Below, piece after piece: positions 1 to 6,671 of a stretch of DNA of 64,000 nucleotides; within the stretch, counting starts at the first letter, position 1, and every line of letters begins with the position of its first letter. Under the pieces are notes generated by a model, which was given only the letters and a program-made list of their open reading frames with translations, did no database searches and had not been told where the DNA came from. A program made the translations under genes and the position numbers. The stretch comes from Paraburkholderia hospita (lineage in GTDB: Bacteria; Pseudomonadota; Gammaproteobacteria; Burkholderiales; Burkholderiaceae). The DNA lies in the NCBI RefSeq assembly GCF_002902965.1, contig NZ_CP026110.1, positions 1 to 64,000 on the forward strand, written 5' to 3'.

Positions 1-927
1 ATGGCAGCAACACCAGTACCCGTCAGGGGGCAACACAAACCGTACACGCAGACGGAGCTATTTGCGGCGAACATGCTTGAGTGGCCGGTCAAGGACGACC
101 TGGCCAGCATGGAGTTCCCGCTATTCTCCCTGTCGAAACGACGCGACACGACCGTGCGCGAATACGTCAGCCCGTCGACTCAGAAGCGCGTCAAGGTAAT
201 TCCGTCCGTGCTGGGCGCCGCCACTGTCTTCGACAAGGATTTGCTGCTCTATATGGGCTCACAGATCATTGAAGCCCGACAAGCGGGATTGCCGATTTCT
301 CGCACGGTGAAGATCGATACCTATGCGTTTCTGACCGGCACCGAGCGAGATCCGGGCGGCAAAGCCTATGACAACATGCTCGACATGCTACGTCGTCTGA
401 AAGGTACGACGATCGAGACGAACATCGCGACAGGCGGCGAAGAGGAGACGAGAGGGTTTGGCTGGATCGAGGACTACACCATTACTCGGCGGACCAAGAA
501 CGGGAAGGGTGTCCTCGAGGTCGTCGTCATCGTCGCGGAATGGCTGTACAAGGCATTCCTGCACTACGAGGTGCTGACCATCGACCGCCGCTACTTTCTG
601 TTGTCGCAACCGCTCGAGCGTCGGCTGTACGAGCTGGCTCGCAAGCACGCCGGCGACAAGGCCATCTGGAAATGCGACATCGAGATCATGCGGCAGAAAA
701 GCGGCTCGATCCAGTCGCTGCGACATTTCCGGGCCGACGTCCGAGACATCATCAAGCGCGATGCCCTGCCCGATTACCGTGTCGCGCTGGACAGCAGCAA
801 GAAGCCCCACCGGATCGTGTTCTACTCGCGCGACAGCAGGGCGTTGACGAAGGAGCTGCAGCGTATCGACGGGTTCACTTGGTTTGAGCAGCTCGAGCGG
901 CAGGGCAACCTAATGGCCGACGACTAA
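1..927 (+). CDS. repA: Plasmid replication initiator RepA (RPA family)
   Basis: A 308-residue protein that looks like a full-length replication initiator of the RPA (replication initiator protein A) family, which binds the plasmid origin and starts replication in the cytoplasm. Recognisable family stretches are FPLFSLSKRRD near residue 40, the region around LLLYMGSQI near residue 82, and YELARKHAG near residue 211, within the winged-helix part. The record starts exactly at its ATG, the usual way of opening a plasmid sequence, so its promoter and ribosome site are outside the window. A terminator-like hairpin follows at 1065-1084. The origin itself is not obvious; the 550 bp downstream is a candidate. 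The family is known from broad-host-range plasmids of Beta- and Gammaproteobacteria. Confidence 0.9.
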   Translation: MAATPVPVRGQHKPYTQTELFAANMLEWPVKDDLASMEFPLFSLSKRRDTTVREYVSPSTQKRVKVIPSVLGAATVFDKDLLLYMGSQIIEARQAGLPISRTVKIDTYAFLTGTERDPGGKAYDNMLDMLRRLKGTTIETNIATGGEEETRGFGWIEDYTITRRTKNGKGVLEVVVIVAEWLYKAFLHYEVLTIDRRYFLLSQPLERRLYELARKHAGDKAIWKCDIEIMRQKSGSIQSLRHFRADVRDIIKRDALPDYRVALDSSKKPHRIVFYSRDSRALTKELQRIDGFTWFEQLERQGNLMADD

Positions 928-1156
928 CGGAACGGGGTCGTACTTCGCCGACACGCGCTGTCGGTGCCCGCAGTGACTGTTGTTCCAGCGTGCTGTAATC
1001 GGGACGTTCCGGCCCGTGGCCGCTGCTCTACCCTCCCGCCTACATCAACAATTCGACGGCACGGAAGGCTTTTTCGAGCCTTTTGCCTATCTTCCTAAGT
1101 GTCGTATATCGCCGACCTTTCGGCTTAGTGTACGTACATACGTAAGTATGTGGTAA
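928..1156. other. Non-coding region after repA, possible origin
   Basis: I see no credible gene here. It holds a short GC hairpin at about 949-965 (CCGACA...TGTCGG), the terminator at 1065-1084, and a TACGTAcaTACGTA cluster at 1131-1145 of the kind found before many backbone genes. An origin next to the rep gene is usual for such plasmids, but I cannot identify iterons. Confidence 0.3.
1065..1084 (+). terminator. Probable terminator after repA
   Basis: AAGGCT and AGCCTT arms enclose a TTTTCG loop and are followed by T residues. This fits a weak factor-independent terminator for repA. The stem is only 6 bp, so this is tentative. Confidence 0.5.
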
Positions 1157-1440
1157 TGCACCCATCCCCCCGCCCTTCCCGCCCTGCGGGAAGGGAGCGA
1201 GTCGCCCTCTGTCGTCAAGGGTGCGGGGGAGAGAACCCTTCCCCCCCACCCTTTCCTGAAGCGTCTATCCCGGCACGCCAGCCCGTCAAGGGCCGCTGCG
1301 CTGCCGTCCTCACCCGTTCGGTGCTCGACCTGGCCTGCGGCCAGCTCTGCGCTCCGCTGCGGCTTCCGGGCGTCCCCTTGACCGTCTGCCATGCCAAATA
1401 TTTACGCGATTACGTATTTACGTATGTACGTACGTATGGC
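1157..1440 (+). repeat. GC-rich dispersed promoter repeat, copy A
   Basis: First of four copies (also 3965-4386, 37136-37491, 54115-54551). It contains a 10-bp hairpin (CCCTTCCCGC at 1173-1182 against GCGGGAAGGG at 1186-1195), a conserved core with a CTGGCC/GGCCAG stem, and at its 3' end AAATATTTACGC followed by TACGTA-type repeats before the next gene. Copy A is the most diverged; its 3' promoter is less clear (TATACC at 1449-1454). Confidence 0.8.
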
Positions 1441-1475
1441 AACATAGCTATACCCTTTCCTGCGCGGAGATCTCG

Positions 1476-1778
1476 ATGGCAAATATGAAGTATTTCCACG
1501 GCGATCGCCAGCTTGTGGCCGTTACGAGCATGTCGAACACTGAATTCGCGCTGCGGTTTCCTGGCGTGGTCGGCCGCCGGTACGACGGCTATCACATGTG
1601 GGTCGGATCTCCCGCCGACGCACGTGACCAAGTGCTGCCGGTCGAGCGGGTGATCGAGTACAAATCGAACCCTAGCCGGCATGAATGTGACGCTCGCTGC
1701 CTCAACGCGACGGGCCGGATCATGCGCTGCGAGTGCTCATGCGGCGGGAAAAACCACGGAAGAGGCTCACGACGTTAA
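1476..1778 (+). CDS. Small conserved hypothetical protein, Cys-rich C-terminus
   Basis: A 100-residue protein with a good ribosome site (GGAGAT) before the ATG. The C-terminal third carries four cysteines in HECDARCLNATG and CECSCGG, which suggests metal binding. It is the first gene after promoter repeat copy A. I recognise the C-terminal pattern as one seen in small plasmid and phage proteins but know no function. It stops just before the next TACGTA promoter. Confidence 0.7.
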   Translation: MANMKYFHGDRQLVAVTSMSNTEFALRFPGVVGRRYDGYHMWVGSPADARDQVLPVERVIEYKSNPSRHECDARCLNATGRIMRCECSCGGKNHGRGSRR

Positions 1779-1792
1779 TACGCAATTACGTA

Positions 1793-1821
1793 TTTACGTA
1801 TGTATGTATGTACGCTATACT
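1793..1821 (+). promoter_or_regulatory. TACGTA-type promoter P1
   Basis: TTTACG at 1793-1798 and TATACT at 1816-1821 are separated by exactly 17 bp, and the spacer is made of TATG/TACG repeats. The same layout occurs at 4259-4287, 37425-37453 and 54423-54451. The repeats would place a bound regulator directly on the promoter. Confidence 0.7.
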
Positions 1822-1856
1822 AGGTTGGTGCTGCCGATGTCGGCGGCACCGGCGAA

Positions 1857-1903
1857 CGCCCGGCGGCTACCGGGTTTTGCCGACGACCATCCGTCTAGGA
1901 GCA
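1857..1903 (+). promoter_or_regulatory. Conserved leader hairpin and Shine-Dalgarno, copy L1
   Basis: A 5-bp stem (CCCGG/CCGGG) closes a CGGCTA loop, followed by the invariant CCGTCTAGGAGCA that supplies the ribosome site of the next gene. Other copies are at 4337-4382, 37781-37829 and 54501-54546. The stem sequence changes between copies while pairing is kept, which points to a structured RNA. Confidence 0.6.
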
Positions 1904-2214
1904 TGACCATGAAGCAACCGATGCGACCGTCCGAATCGGACGCGATCGAGAAGCTGGAGGCCGAGATCGAGCGGCTCAAGGCTTCGCAGAAAATGATGCG
2001 CGCCGCGAACACTGCCCTGCGCAAGGGCGATGACAACGCCTTGCGGGCGCTGGGGTTCTCCGAGGAACACATTGGCGAGCTCAAGACCAAGGATTTCGCC
2101 GGGCGCGTCGGCTTCCCTCAATCCGCTCTGCGCAACAACAACGCCGACATCCGCCGGCTCAAGAAGCGTATCGCTGAAGTCCAAACGAGGGAGGCATGCG
2201 ATGCTGACCGTTGA
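1903..2214 (+). CDS. Small protein resembling a DUF3560-type helical module
   Basis: A 103-residue protein; the start is set by the CTAGGAG ribosome site in the leader. An N-terminal coiled segment (roughly residues 12-35, EKLEAEIERLKASQKMM) is followed by LRALGFSEEHI and FAGRVGFPQSAL near residues 52-75, then NNADIRRLKKRI. This pattern resembles the C-terminal helical part of DUF3560 proteins, here standing alone. No function is known to me. It overlaps the next gene by 14 bp, suggesting translational coupling. Confidence 0.65.
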   Translation: MTMKQPMRPSESDAIEKLEAEIERLKASQKMMRAANTALRKGDDNALRALGFSEEHIGELKTKDFAGRVGFPQSALRNNNADIRRLKKRIAEVQTREACDADR

Positions 2215-2479
2215 CCTGAAAATGTCGTGGGCCAGTGTGCTGCCCGTTCTCCTCGCTGGCTATGCCGAGGGGACGGCCGAAGGGCGGTCGATGGCCGTCG
2301 AGCAGTTCAAGAAGATGGCCGAGGCCGCTGATTTTGCGCACGAGTTGGCCGATGCGCTCGAGATGGTCATGACTGTCTTTGAGCGCTCGACGCCGACGGC
2401 GGGCAACTGGATGGAAGTTCAGCACGCCAAGAAGCTGCTGAATCGCCTCCCTACCCGCGAGATCTCGCAGGAAGACTAA
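2201..2479 (+). CDS. Hypothetical protein
   Basis: A 92-residue protein starting at an ATG behind a strong GAGGGAGG ribosome site and overlapping the previous gene. It reads as a soluble, mostly helical protein (AVEQFKKMAEAADFAHELADALEMV in the middle) with no recognised domain. It belongs to the transcript started at promoter P1. Confidence 0.6.
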   Translation: MLTVDLKMSWASVLPVLLAGYAEGTAEGRSMAVEQFKKMAEAADFAHELADALEMVMTVFERSTPTAGNWMEVQHAKKLLNRLPTREISQED

Positions 2480-2483
2480 CCCG

Positions 2484-2519
2484 ATAATGCCGTACTTACG
2501 TATGTAAATACGGCATTAT
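2484..2519. promoter_or_regulatory. 11-bp perfect inverted repeat with TACGTA core
   Basis: ATAATGCCGTA at 2484-2494 is exactly complementary to TACGGCATTAT at 2509-2519, and the 14-bp centre holds TTACGTATGTAAA. It lies between two small genes, 20 bp before the next start. It could be an operator for the same regulator as the other TACGTA sites, or a hairpin that ends the upstream message. Confidence 0.6.
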
Positions 2520-2539
2520 GTAGCTCGCACGAGGGAGTC

Positions 2540-2752
2540 ATGGAACGCGAATACCGGGTTTTCTATCGGACCCCGCAATCGTTCGACGAAAAGGCGCATA
2601 CCGTTCGACTCGCTATAGGAGACGGCGCCGACGAGAACACCGTCGAGTTGTTGCTGCTTGCTCAGGCGAAGCATGAGATTGCTGCGAAGGTCGGCCGACC
2701 GCCGGACCAGGTGCATATCAACGGCTTCAGTTTGCTTTCGGACTGCCATTAA
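2540..2752 (+). CDS. Small hypothetical protein
   Basis: A 70-residue protein with a GAGGGA ribosome site. It has the look of a compact alpha/beta fold (REYRVFYRTP, then TVELLLLAQAKHEIAAK). No family recognised. It sits between two TACGTA-type sites and upstream of parA. Confidence 0.55.
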   Translation: MEREYRVFYRTPQSFDEKAHTVRLAIGDGADENTVELLLLAQAKHEIAAKVGRPPDQVHINGFSLLSDCH

Positions 2753-2756
2753 GGCA

Positions 2757-2790
2757 TAATTACGTAATTACATACGCATGTATGTACGGA
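2757..2790. promoter_or_regulatory. TACGTA-type operator before parA
   Basis: The 47 bp between the preceding stop and parA carries ATTACGTAATTAC, then CATACGCATGTATGTACG, just ahead of a good AAGGAG ribosome site. It belongs to the TACGTA/TATGTA family seen at most backbone promoters and immediately after the parA partner gene, so it is a likely autoregulation site of the partition operon. Confidence 0.55.
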
Positions 2791-2803
2791 TAAGGAGAAA
2801 CCC

Positions 2804-3439
2804 ATGAAATACGCGGTTGTGAATACCAAGGGTGGCGTAGGCAAAACGACGACGGCTGTTCACCTGGCGACGCATCTCGCCAGTTCGGAGCCTACCCTAC
2901 TGATCGACGGCGACCCGCAGGAGACGGCGGCAACATGGGCGGCATGGCGACGTGACAGCGAGGCGGTGAAAGGCAAGCCGTCGCCGACGACGACATGCCT
3001 GCGCGGCAAGGCCATTTTCGATGAGGGCAAGCAACTGTCGAAGGGGTTCGCACACACGGTCGTGGACGCCGGCGGTCGCGACGCGCCGGGGCTCCGCAAT
3101 GCGCTGCTGCTGGCCGATTTGGCGATCGTCCCGGTCGGCGCGTCCGGCTTCGACGCGGCTGCGATGACGGATCTACTCGAGGTCGTCGACTTGGCCAAGG
3201 ATTACAACCCCGAGCTGCGCGTGAAGATCCTGCTTACGCGCATCGATCCCCGGACCAAGGACGGGAAGGAAATGCTCGAATTTCTGCAGGAAAACAAACT
3301 CGACGTGCTCAATGCCCGCGTGTGTGAGCGCGTGGCGTTCCGCCGCGCTACCAGCGAGGGCTGCACGGTTGAGGAAATTGGCAAGGATAGCCAAGCCGTG
3401 GCCGAAATGGTCGCGTTCTACCAAGAGGTGAAAGCATGA
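2804..3439 (+). CDS. parA: ParA-family partition ATPase
   Basis: A 211-residue ATPase of the short ParA (MinD/ParA/Soj) type, length typical of the ParF-like group without an N-terminal DNA-binding domain. The deviant Walker A KGGVGKT is at residues 9-15, and LLIDGDPQ near residue 35 is the A' motif. It would position plasmid copies at cell division by cycling on the nucleoid with a centromere-binding partner. The partner is the ribbon-helix-helix gene that overlaps its stop by 4 bp. Confidence 0.92.
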   Translation: MKYAVVNTKGGVGKTTTAVHLATHLASSEPTLLIDGDPQETAATWAAWRRDSEAVKGKPSPTTTCLRGKAIFDEGKQLSKGFAHTVVDAGGRDAPGLRNALLLADLAIVPVGASGFDAAAMTDLLEVVDLAKDYNPELRVKILLTRIDPRTKDGKEMLEFLQENKLDVLNARVCERVAFRRATSEGCTVEEIGKDSQAVAEMVAFYQEVKA

Positions 3440-3699
3440 AGAGAAAGCCTTCTCTAGAGGAATTCCGTGGCGGCGGCAGCGAAGGTGCGGTCGAATCTCA
3501 ATCGACGGCGCCGGGCACTGCCGCGGCTACGGTCCCGGCAGTGCCCGAGCGGACCAACAAGACCATTCGTATCCGCAAGACCTTCGAGACGAAGCTGAAG
3601 GAGGATGCGTTTCACCGCACGCAAGCAGAGGGTCGTCGGGTCACGGAATCCGACATCATCGACGAGGCACTCGAGTTCTATTGGACACACAAGAAGTAA
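3436..3699 (+). CDS. Ribbon-helix-helix partner of ParA (ParG-like)
   Basis: An 87-residue basic protein overlapping parA by ATGA. The N-terminal 35 residues look disordered; the rest (NKTIRIRKTFETKLKEDAF then TESDIIDEALEFYW) fits a ribbon-helix-helix DNA-binding domain, as in ParG-type centromere-binding proteins. The gene is bracketed by TACGTA sites: one group before parA and a 14-bp perfect inverted repeat starting at its stop codon. I infer that it binds these sites, for both partition and repression. Confidence 0.8.
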   Translation: MKRKPSLEEFRGGGSEGAVESQSTAPGTAAATVPAVPERTNKTIRIRKTFETKLKEDAFHRTQAEGRRVTESDIIDEALEFYWTHKK

Positions 3700-3733
3700 T
3701 TACGTATGTACGCACGCATGTACATACGTAATT
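3698..3733. promoter_or_regulatory. Perfect 14-bp inverted repeat, centromere candidate
   Basis: AATTACGTATGTAC at 3698-3711 is exactly complementary to GTACATACGTAATT at 3720-3733, with an 8-bp centre. It begins in the stop codon of the ribbon-helix-helix gene. Its place just after the par operon and its shared TACGTA motif make it a candidate partition site; it has no T-run to suggest a terminator. Confidence 0.6.
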
Positions 3734-3964
3734 TGAACCGAATAGGGCGAACGGGGTGGAGAAGAATATTGCCTTTGGCTCGCTGTCGATCATCTCGATG
3801 ATTGGAGCCGTTTCGCCTGCGGAATCGGACCATGCAGACACGTATGAACCGCCGATCCGGTGGAGGGTAGAGAAGGCGCGGTGTACGTAATTACGTATGT
3901 ACCCGGACATTCAGTAAAGGCCGCCCACGGGCGGCTTTTTCATACCTACGGGCAGCAGAGCGGG
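3734..3964. other. Non-coding region after the par operon
   Basis: No credible gene is seen. It contains another TACGTAATTACGTATGTAC site at 3883-3901 and ends in the terminator at 3916-3940. Confidence 0.5.
3916..3940 (+). terminator. Factor-independent terminator
   Basis: GCCGCCC (3920-3926) and GGGCGGC (3929-3935) form a 7-bp stem followed by five T residues. It insulates promoter repeat copy B from upstream transcription. Confidence 0.85.
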
Positions 3965-4258
3965 GCAGGGCCGCCGGCGGCGGCCACACCCACCCATCCC
4001 CCGCCTTCCCGCCCTGCGGGAAGGAGCGAGTCGCCCTCTGTCGTCAAGGGTGCGGGGGAGATGAACCTTTCCCCCACACCCTCGACTGGAGGGTCTATCC
4101 CGGCACGCCAGCCCGTCAAGGGCCGCTGCGCTGTCGTCCTCACCCGTTCGGTGCTCGACCTGGCCTGCGGCCAGCTCTGCGCTCCGCTGCGGCTTCCGGG
4201 CGTCCCCTTGACCGCCTGACATGCCGAACCCCCAGCCAAATATTTACGCAATTACGTA

Positions 4259-4287
4259 TTTACGTATGTACGTAAGCAGACTATAAT
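4259..4287 (+). promoter_or_regulatory. TACGTA-type promoter P2
   Basis: TTTACG (4259-4264) and TATAAT (4282-4287) are 17 bp apart; the spacer begins TATGTACGTA. It drives the gene at 4387 through leader copy L2 (ACTGG-CGGCTA-CCAGT hairpin at 4337-4350, CCGTCTAGGAGCA at 4370-4382). Confidence 0.75.
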
Positions 4288-4336
4288 AGATCCCATGCAG
4301 TGACGGCCACGCCTCACCGCATCCCGGCCGGAACCA

Positions 4337-4382
4337 CTGGCGGCTACCAGTCCCCGGCCTACCTCCCAACCGTCTAGGAGCA
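4337..4382 (+). promoter_or_regulatory. Conserved leader hairpin, copy L2
   Basis: Stem ACTGG/CCAGT around loop CGGCTA, followed by CCGTCTAGGAGCA. Compared with copy L1 a C-G pair is replaced by T-A, so pairing is conserved rather than sequence. Confidence 0.6.
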
Positions 4383-4386
4383 ACAC

Positions 4387-4704
4387 ATGCAAACCGAGAT
4401 CAGGAAGTTCAAGCGCCACATTACCGGCGAGGAACTCATTGCCGCCTGCGATCGCGAGGGCTTTCCGTGTCAGTCGCGCAAGTACCTCGAAGAGGGAAGC
4501 GATCACATCCGCTTTGGCTTCGAGCACGGCGGCGTCTACGTGACCGCCCTCTACAACACGGTGAGTGGTCGCGCATTCGGCGAATACGAGCTGCCCAAGC
4601 GTACACGCCCGCTTGGCGACAAGGGTGTCGAGTTCAGCACCGACGACAAACTGGACGGGACGCCTTGGTTCGACGCGCTGCTGTCGTTCCTCTATGTCGC
4701 CTGA
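4387..4704 (+). CDS. Small hypothetical protein
   Basis: A 105-residue protein expressed from promoter repeat copy B. It reads as a globular alpha/beta protein (HITGEELIAACDREGFPCQSR early, HGGVYVTALYNTVSGRAFGEY in the middle). No family recognised. The promoter and leader are almost the same as those of the gene at 54552, so the two are probably co-regulated. Confidence 0.65.
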   Translation: MQTEIRKFKRHITGEELIAACDREGFPCQSRKYLEEGSDHIRFGFEHGGVYVTALYNTVSGRAFGEYELPKRTRPLGDKGVEFSTDDKLDGTPWFDALLSFLYVA

Positions 4705-4732
4705 TCAACGACTACTGCTACAGGAGGAAGAC

Positions 4733-4969
4733 ATGGCTGAACGCCACTTTCGCAAGAACAGCACAACGTTCAATTGCCGTTCGTGCGGCCGACTTACGCG
4801 CGATATCGCGGGAACGAATCAGCAATTGTGCCCGCAGTGCGACGCATGGACCATGATCGAGAACTCGATTCTCGACGAAGACCTCGCCGGCCCCGACCTG
4901 GCCGAAGCCGAAGCTCGCATCGCCAAACTGAAGGCCGAAGCCGTGGCCAAGGGCGGGCGGTTCAACTGA
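4733..4969 (+). CDS. Small zinc-ribbon-like protein
   Basis: A 78-residue protein with a strong AGGAGG ribosome site. Cys pairs CRSC (near residue 15) and CPQC (near residue 33) fit a zinc ribbon; the C-terminal half is an Ala/Glu-rich helix. Role unknown. It lies 28 bp after the previous gene, likely the same transcript. Confidence 0.65.
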   Translation: MAERHFRKNSTTFNCRSCGRLTRDIAGTNQQLCPQCDAWTMIENSILDEDLAGPDLAEAEARIAKLKAEAVAKGGRFN

Positions 4970-5024
4970 CTAACCGCTCCCGCTACGGTTGGCAGGTGGC
5001 TCAGACAATATGGAGAGGGGCGAT

Positions 5025-5266
5025 ATGAAAACGGCTTACGAACTGCTGCTCGACGCGCCTGACGCACAAGTGAAGCGTTGTCAGCTCGCATGGAAAGCCA
5101 TTGCGGCCGGCGACTGGCAAGACGCAGCTCATTTCTTGCGCAACGCGGCGGGGGAAGAGGGGGCAACGCCGTGGGCCGCTGAGGCGCGAGCCCTCGCAGA
5201 CGCGTGTCAGGGTAAGGCGAACCCGAATTTTGACCTCAATACCTTGCGCCGCGCAACGGACAAGTA
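5025..5266 (+). pseudogene. Small gene cut by the transposon, 5' part
   Basis: The ATG follows a GAGAGGGG ribosome site. The coding sequence runs 80 codons to AAG at 5262-5264 and then meets the transposon, whose first G creates a TAG stop. Removing 5267-36997 and one AAGTA copy joins it in frame to 36998-37135, giving a 124-residue protein. The N-terminal part (ELLLDAPDAQVKRCQLAWKA) is helical. No family recognised. Confidence 0.8.
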
Positions 5267-5325
5267 GGGGATCTACGCCGGAACCCCAGAAAATTCCGTC
5301 GTTCCACATTGTGAACATTAATCGG
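5267..5325 (+). repeat. Left terminal inverted repeat of the transposon
   Basis: Begins GGGGATCTACGCCGGAACCC and pairs with 36939-36997. The first 50 bp differ at only two positions, and weaker similarity continues for about 9 bp more. Confidence 0.9.
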
Positions 5326-5403
5326 CTTATTCCAGCCGAAGAATGTTGGAGCGACGTCCGGTGAGTGACATGACGGTCTCGGTCACACGGACCATCAGGA
5401 CCG

Positions 5404-6000
5404 TTACGCGGGGCCCAGTTCGATTACATTGTGGGACAGGTCGAGACAATCTTCGCAGTCCCGGCAAACCCAGTGCAGCATCGGCCCGACCGGATCTGGA
5501 TGGTCGCTGAACGTTGTCAGCGCCGCGTCGTACTGAGCATCGGACGTGCTCGAGCGCAGTATCCGCTCGAGATTAGACTCGATGCTGTCCAGGCTGCATT
5601 CACCGATGCCGGACTTGAACACCGTCACACCGCCTGACGGGTTGACCGCGAAGAAGAAAAACGCCTTCGTGTCGACCATGTGCGACAGGATTGTCCTGGC
5701 GATGAAGTTGCTCGGATTGATCAGCGCATTGAAGATGCGGTAGCCGTAAAACTCTAAGCCGAAGTGTACGACCTCGAAGTCGTCGGTGCCGCGTATCGAG
5801 TGGCCAAAGTTGAAACCGCTGCGTGTTACGTCGTTCGGAATGTCATCCACCGGCCGCAGTGCCAGGCAAGCATAGTGCGTCTGGCCCTCGGCCACGAGTC
5901 CCATCGCAAAGCAGGGCGCGCGCTCGGCCAGCAAGGCCTCGACAAAATTCCGGTTCATGCGGAGCGTTGGCAGCATCGGGCATCCTTCATCGTGAATCAA
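5404..6000 (-). CDS. Transposon passenger, hypothetical protein (left copy)
   Basis: A 198-residue protein of unknown function, last of three short genes downstream of tnpA on the same strand. It ends with a cysteine cluster (WVCRDCEDCLD) that could bind metal, and has a beta-rich middle (TKAFFFFAVNPSGGVTVF). It is repeated unchanged at 25769-26365. Confidence 0.6.
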   Translation of the reverse strand: MIHDEGCPMLPTLRMNRNFVEALLAERAPCFAMGLVAEGQTHYACLALRPVDDIPNDVTRSGFNFGHSIRGTDDFEVVHFGLEFYGYRIFNALINPSNFIARTILSHMVDTKAFFFFAVNPSGGVTVFKSGIGECSLDSIESNLERILRSSTSDAQYDAALTTFSDHPDPVGPMLHWVCRDCEDCLDLSHNVIELGPA

Positions 6001-6052
6001 ATCAACATTTGCCGACCTGGCTGTGCGGTGCGTCGACGTCGAACATCAAAGG

Positions 6053-6316
6053 CTATACATCGTCGAGCTCGAACAGCGCGCGATCGGCGGGCCGCGACAG
6101 ATAATCGTCCATCATCGCGCGGAAATCGGCTTCATCCCACTCGCCGCGATCGACACGCCGCAGCAACGCCTCGCCGGCCAGCATGATCTTTCGCTCGCGA
6201 TCCGCGCGCGTTTGCTTGACCTGCTGGCGCTGCGCCTTAGCTGCCGCTTTGCGGGCTGTTTTCAGCTCCTGCAGCTTTTCGTCTGTCGCATCGAGACGAC
6301 GTTTCAGCATGTTCAT
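6053..6316 (-). CDS. Transposon passenger, coiled-coil protein (left copy)
   Basis: An 87-residue, highly charged helical protein (MLKRRLDATDEKLQELKTARKAAAKAQ). Its start overlaps the end of the upstream gene by 4 bp, so the two are translationally coupled. Function unknown. Repeated at 26418-26681. Confidence 0.6.
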   Translation of the reverse strand: MNMLKRRLDATDEKLQELKTARKAAAKAQRQQVKQTRADRERKIMLAGEALLRRVDRGEWDEADFRAMMDDYLSRPADRALFELDDV

Positions 6317-6615
6317 TCTGGCGTCCTGTTCGAAGAAGCGGTTTGCGCGGGAAACCGGCGCGCCGGCGTGCGCCGGTTCGTTACATTCGCGCCGTACTGT
6401 CGCGCCCAGGTGCGTACCGAGGGAGCGATATCGACTAACGTCGGCGGCATGTTCGGCAACACATCCATCGTCCAGCCACCCAGCCGCTTTGGCGCAATAT
6501 ACGCCGGTCGCCAGCTGCCGTCGGCCAGGATATCGATCACGAACAGCGACGTGCCGACGCTCAGTCGCCAGGTGTTGACCACGGCTGGGGGTAAAGGATT
6601 ACCTGGTTGTGGCAT
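6313..6615 (-). CDS. Transposon passenger, small hypothetical protein (left copy)
   Basis: A 100-residue protein starting 57 bp after the tnpA stop, so it is probably read from the tnpA transcript. The start MPQPGNPL was preferred to longer in-frame versions because those would lie inside tnpA. This copy is intact; the right copy is split by the mini-Tn5. Confidence 0.6.
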   Translation of the reverse strand: MPQPGNPLPPAVVNTWRLSVGTSLFVIDILADGSWRPAYIAPKRLGGWTMDVLPNMPPTLVDIAPSVRTWARQYGANVTNRRTPARRFPAQTASSNRTPE

Positions 6616-6671
6616 CGTATTCCACCGTAACAGGAATAAGGGATTCCAAGCCAGAACCGCCGAAAATTCGA

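Larger units (their letters stand above)
3965..4386 (+). repeat. GC-rich dispersed promoter repeat, copy B
   Basis: Nearly identical to copy D (54115-54551) through the whole cassette: GC-rich hairpins (9-bp stem 4004-4012/4016-4024), the conserved core, TACGTA operator, promoter and leader up to the start codon. Only the downstream genes differ. No protein-coding gene is credible inside it. Confidence 0.85.

Noticed and set aside
3698..3733. Factor-independent terminator of the par operon
   Set aside because: The palindrome is strong but has an AT-rich stem and no T-run; the real terminator lies at 3916-3940.
3911..4251. Reverse-strand frames (AELAAGQVEHRTGED...) inside each copy of the dispersed repeat
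   Set aside because: They appear in every copy but vary in length and end, and they lie across the hairpins and promoter; the repeat looks regulatory, not coding.
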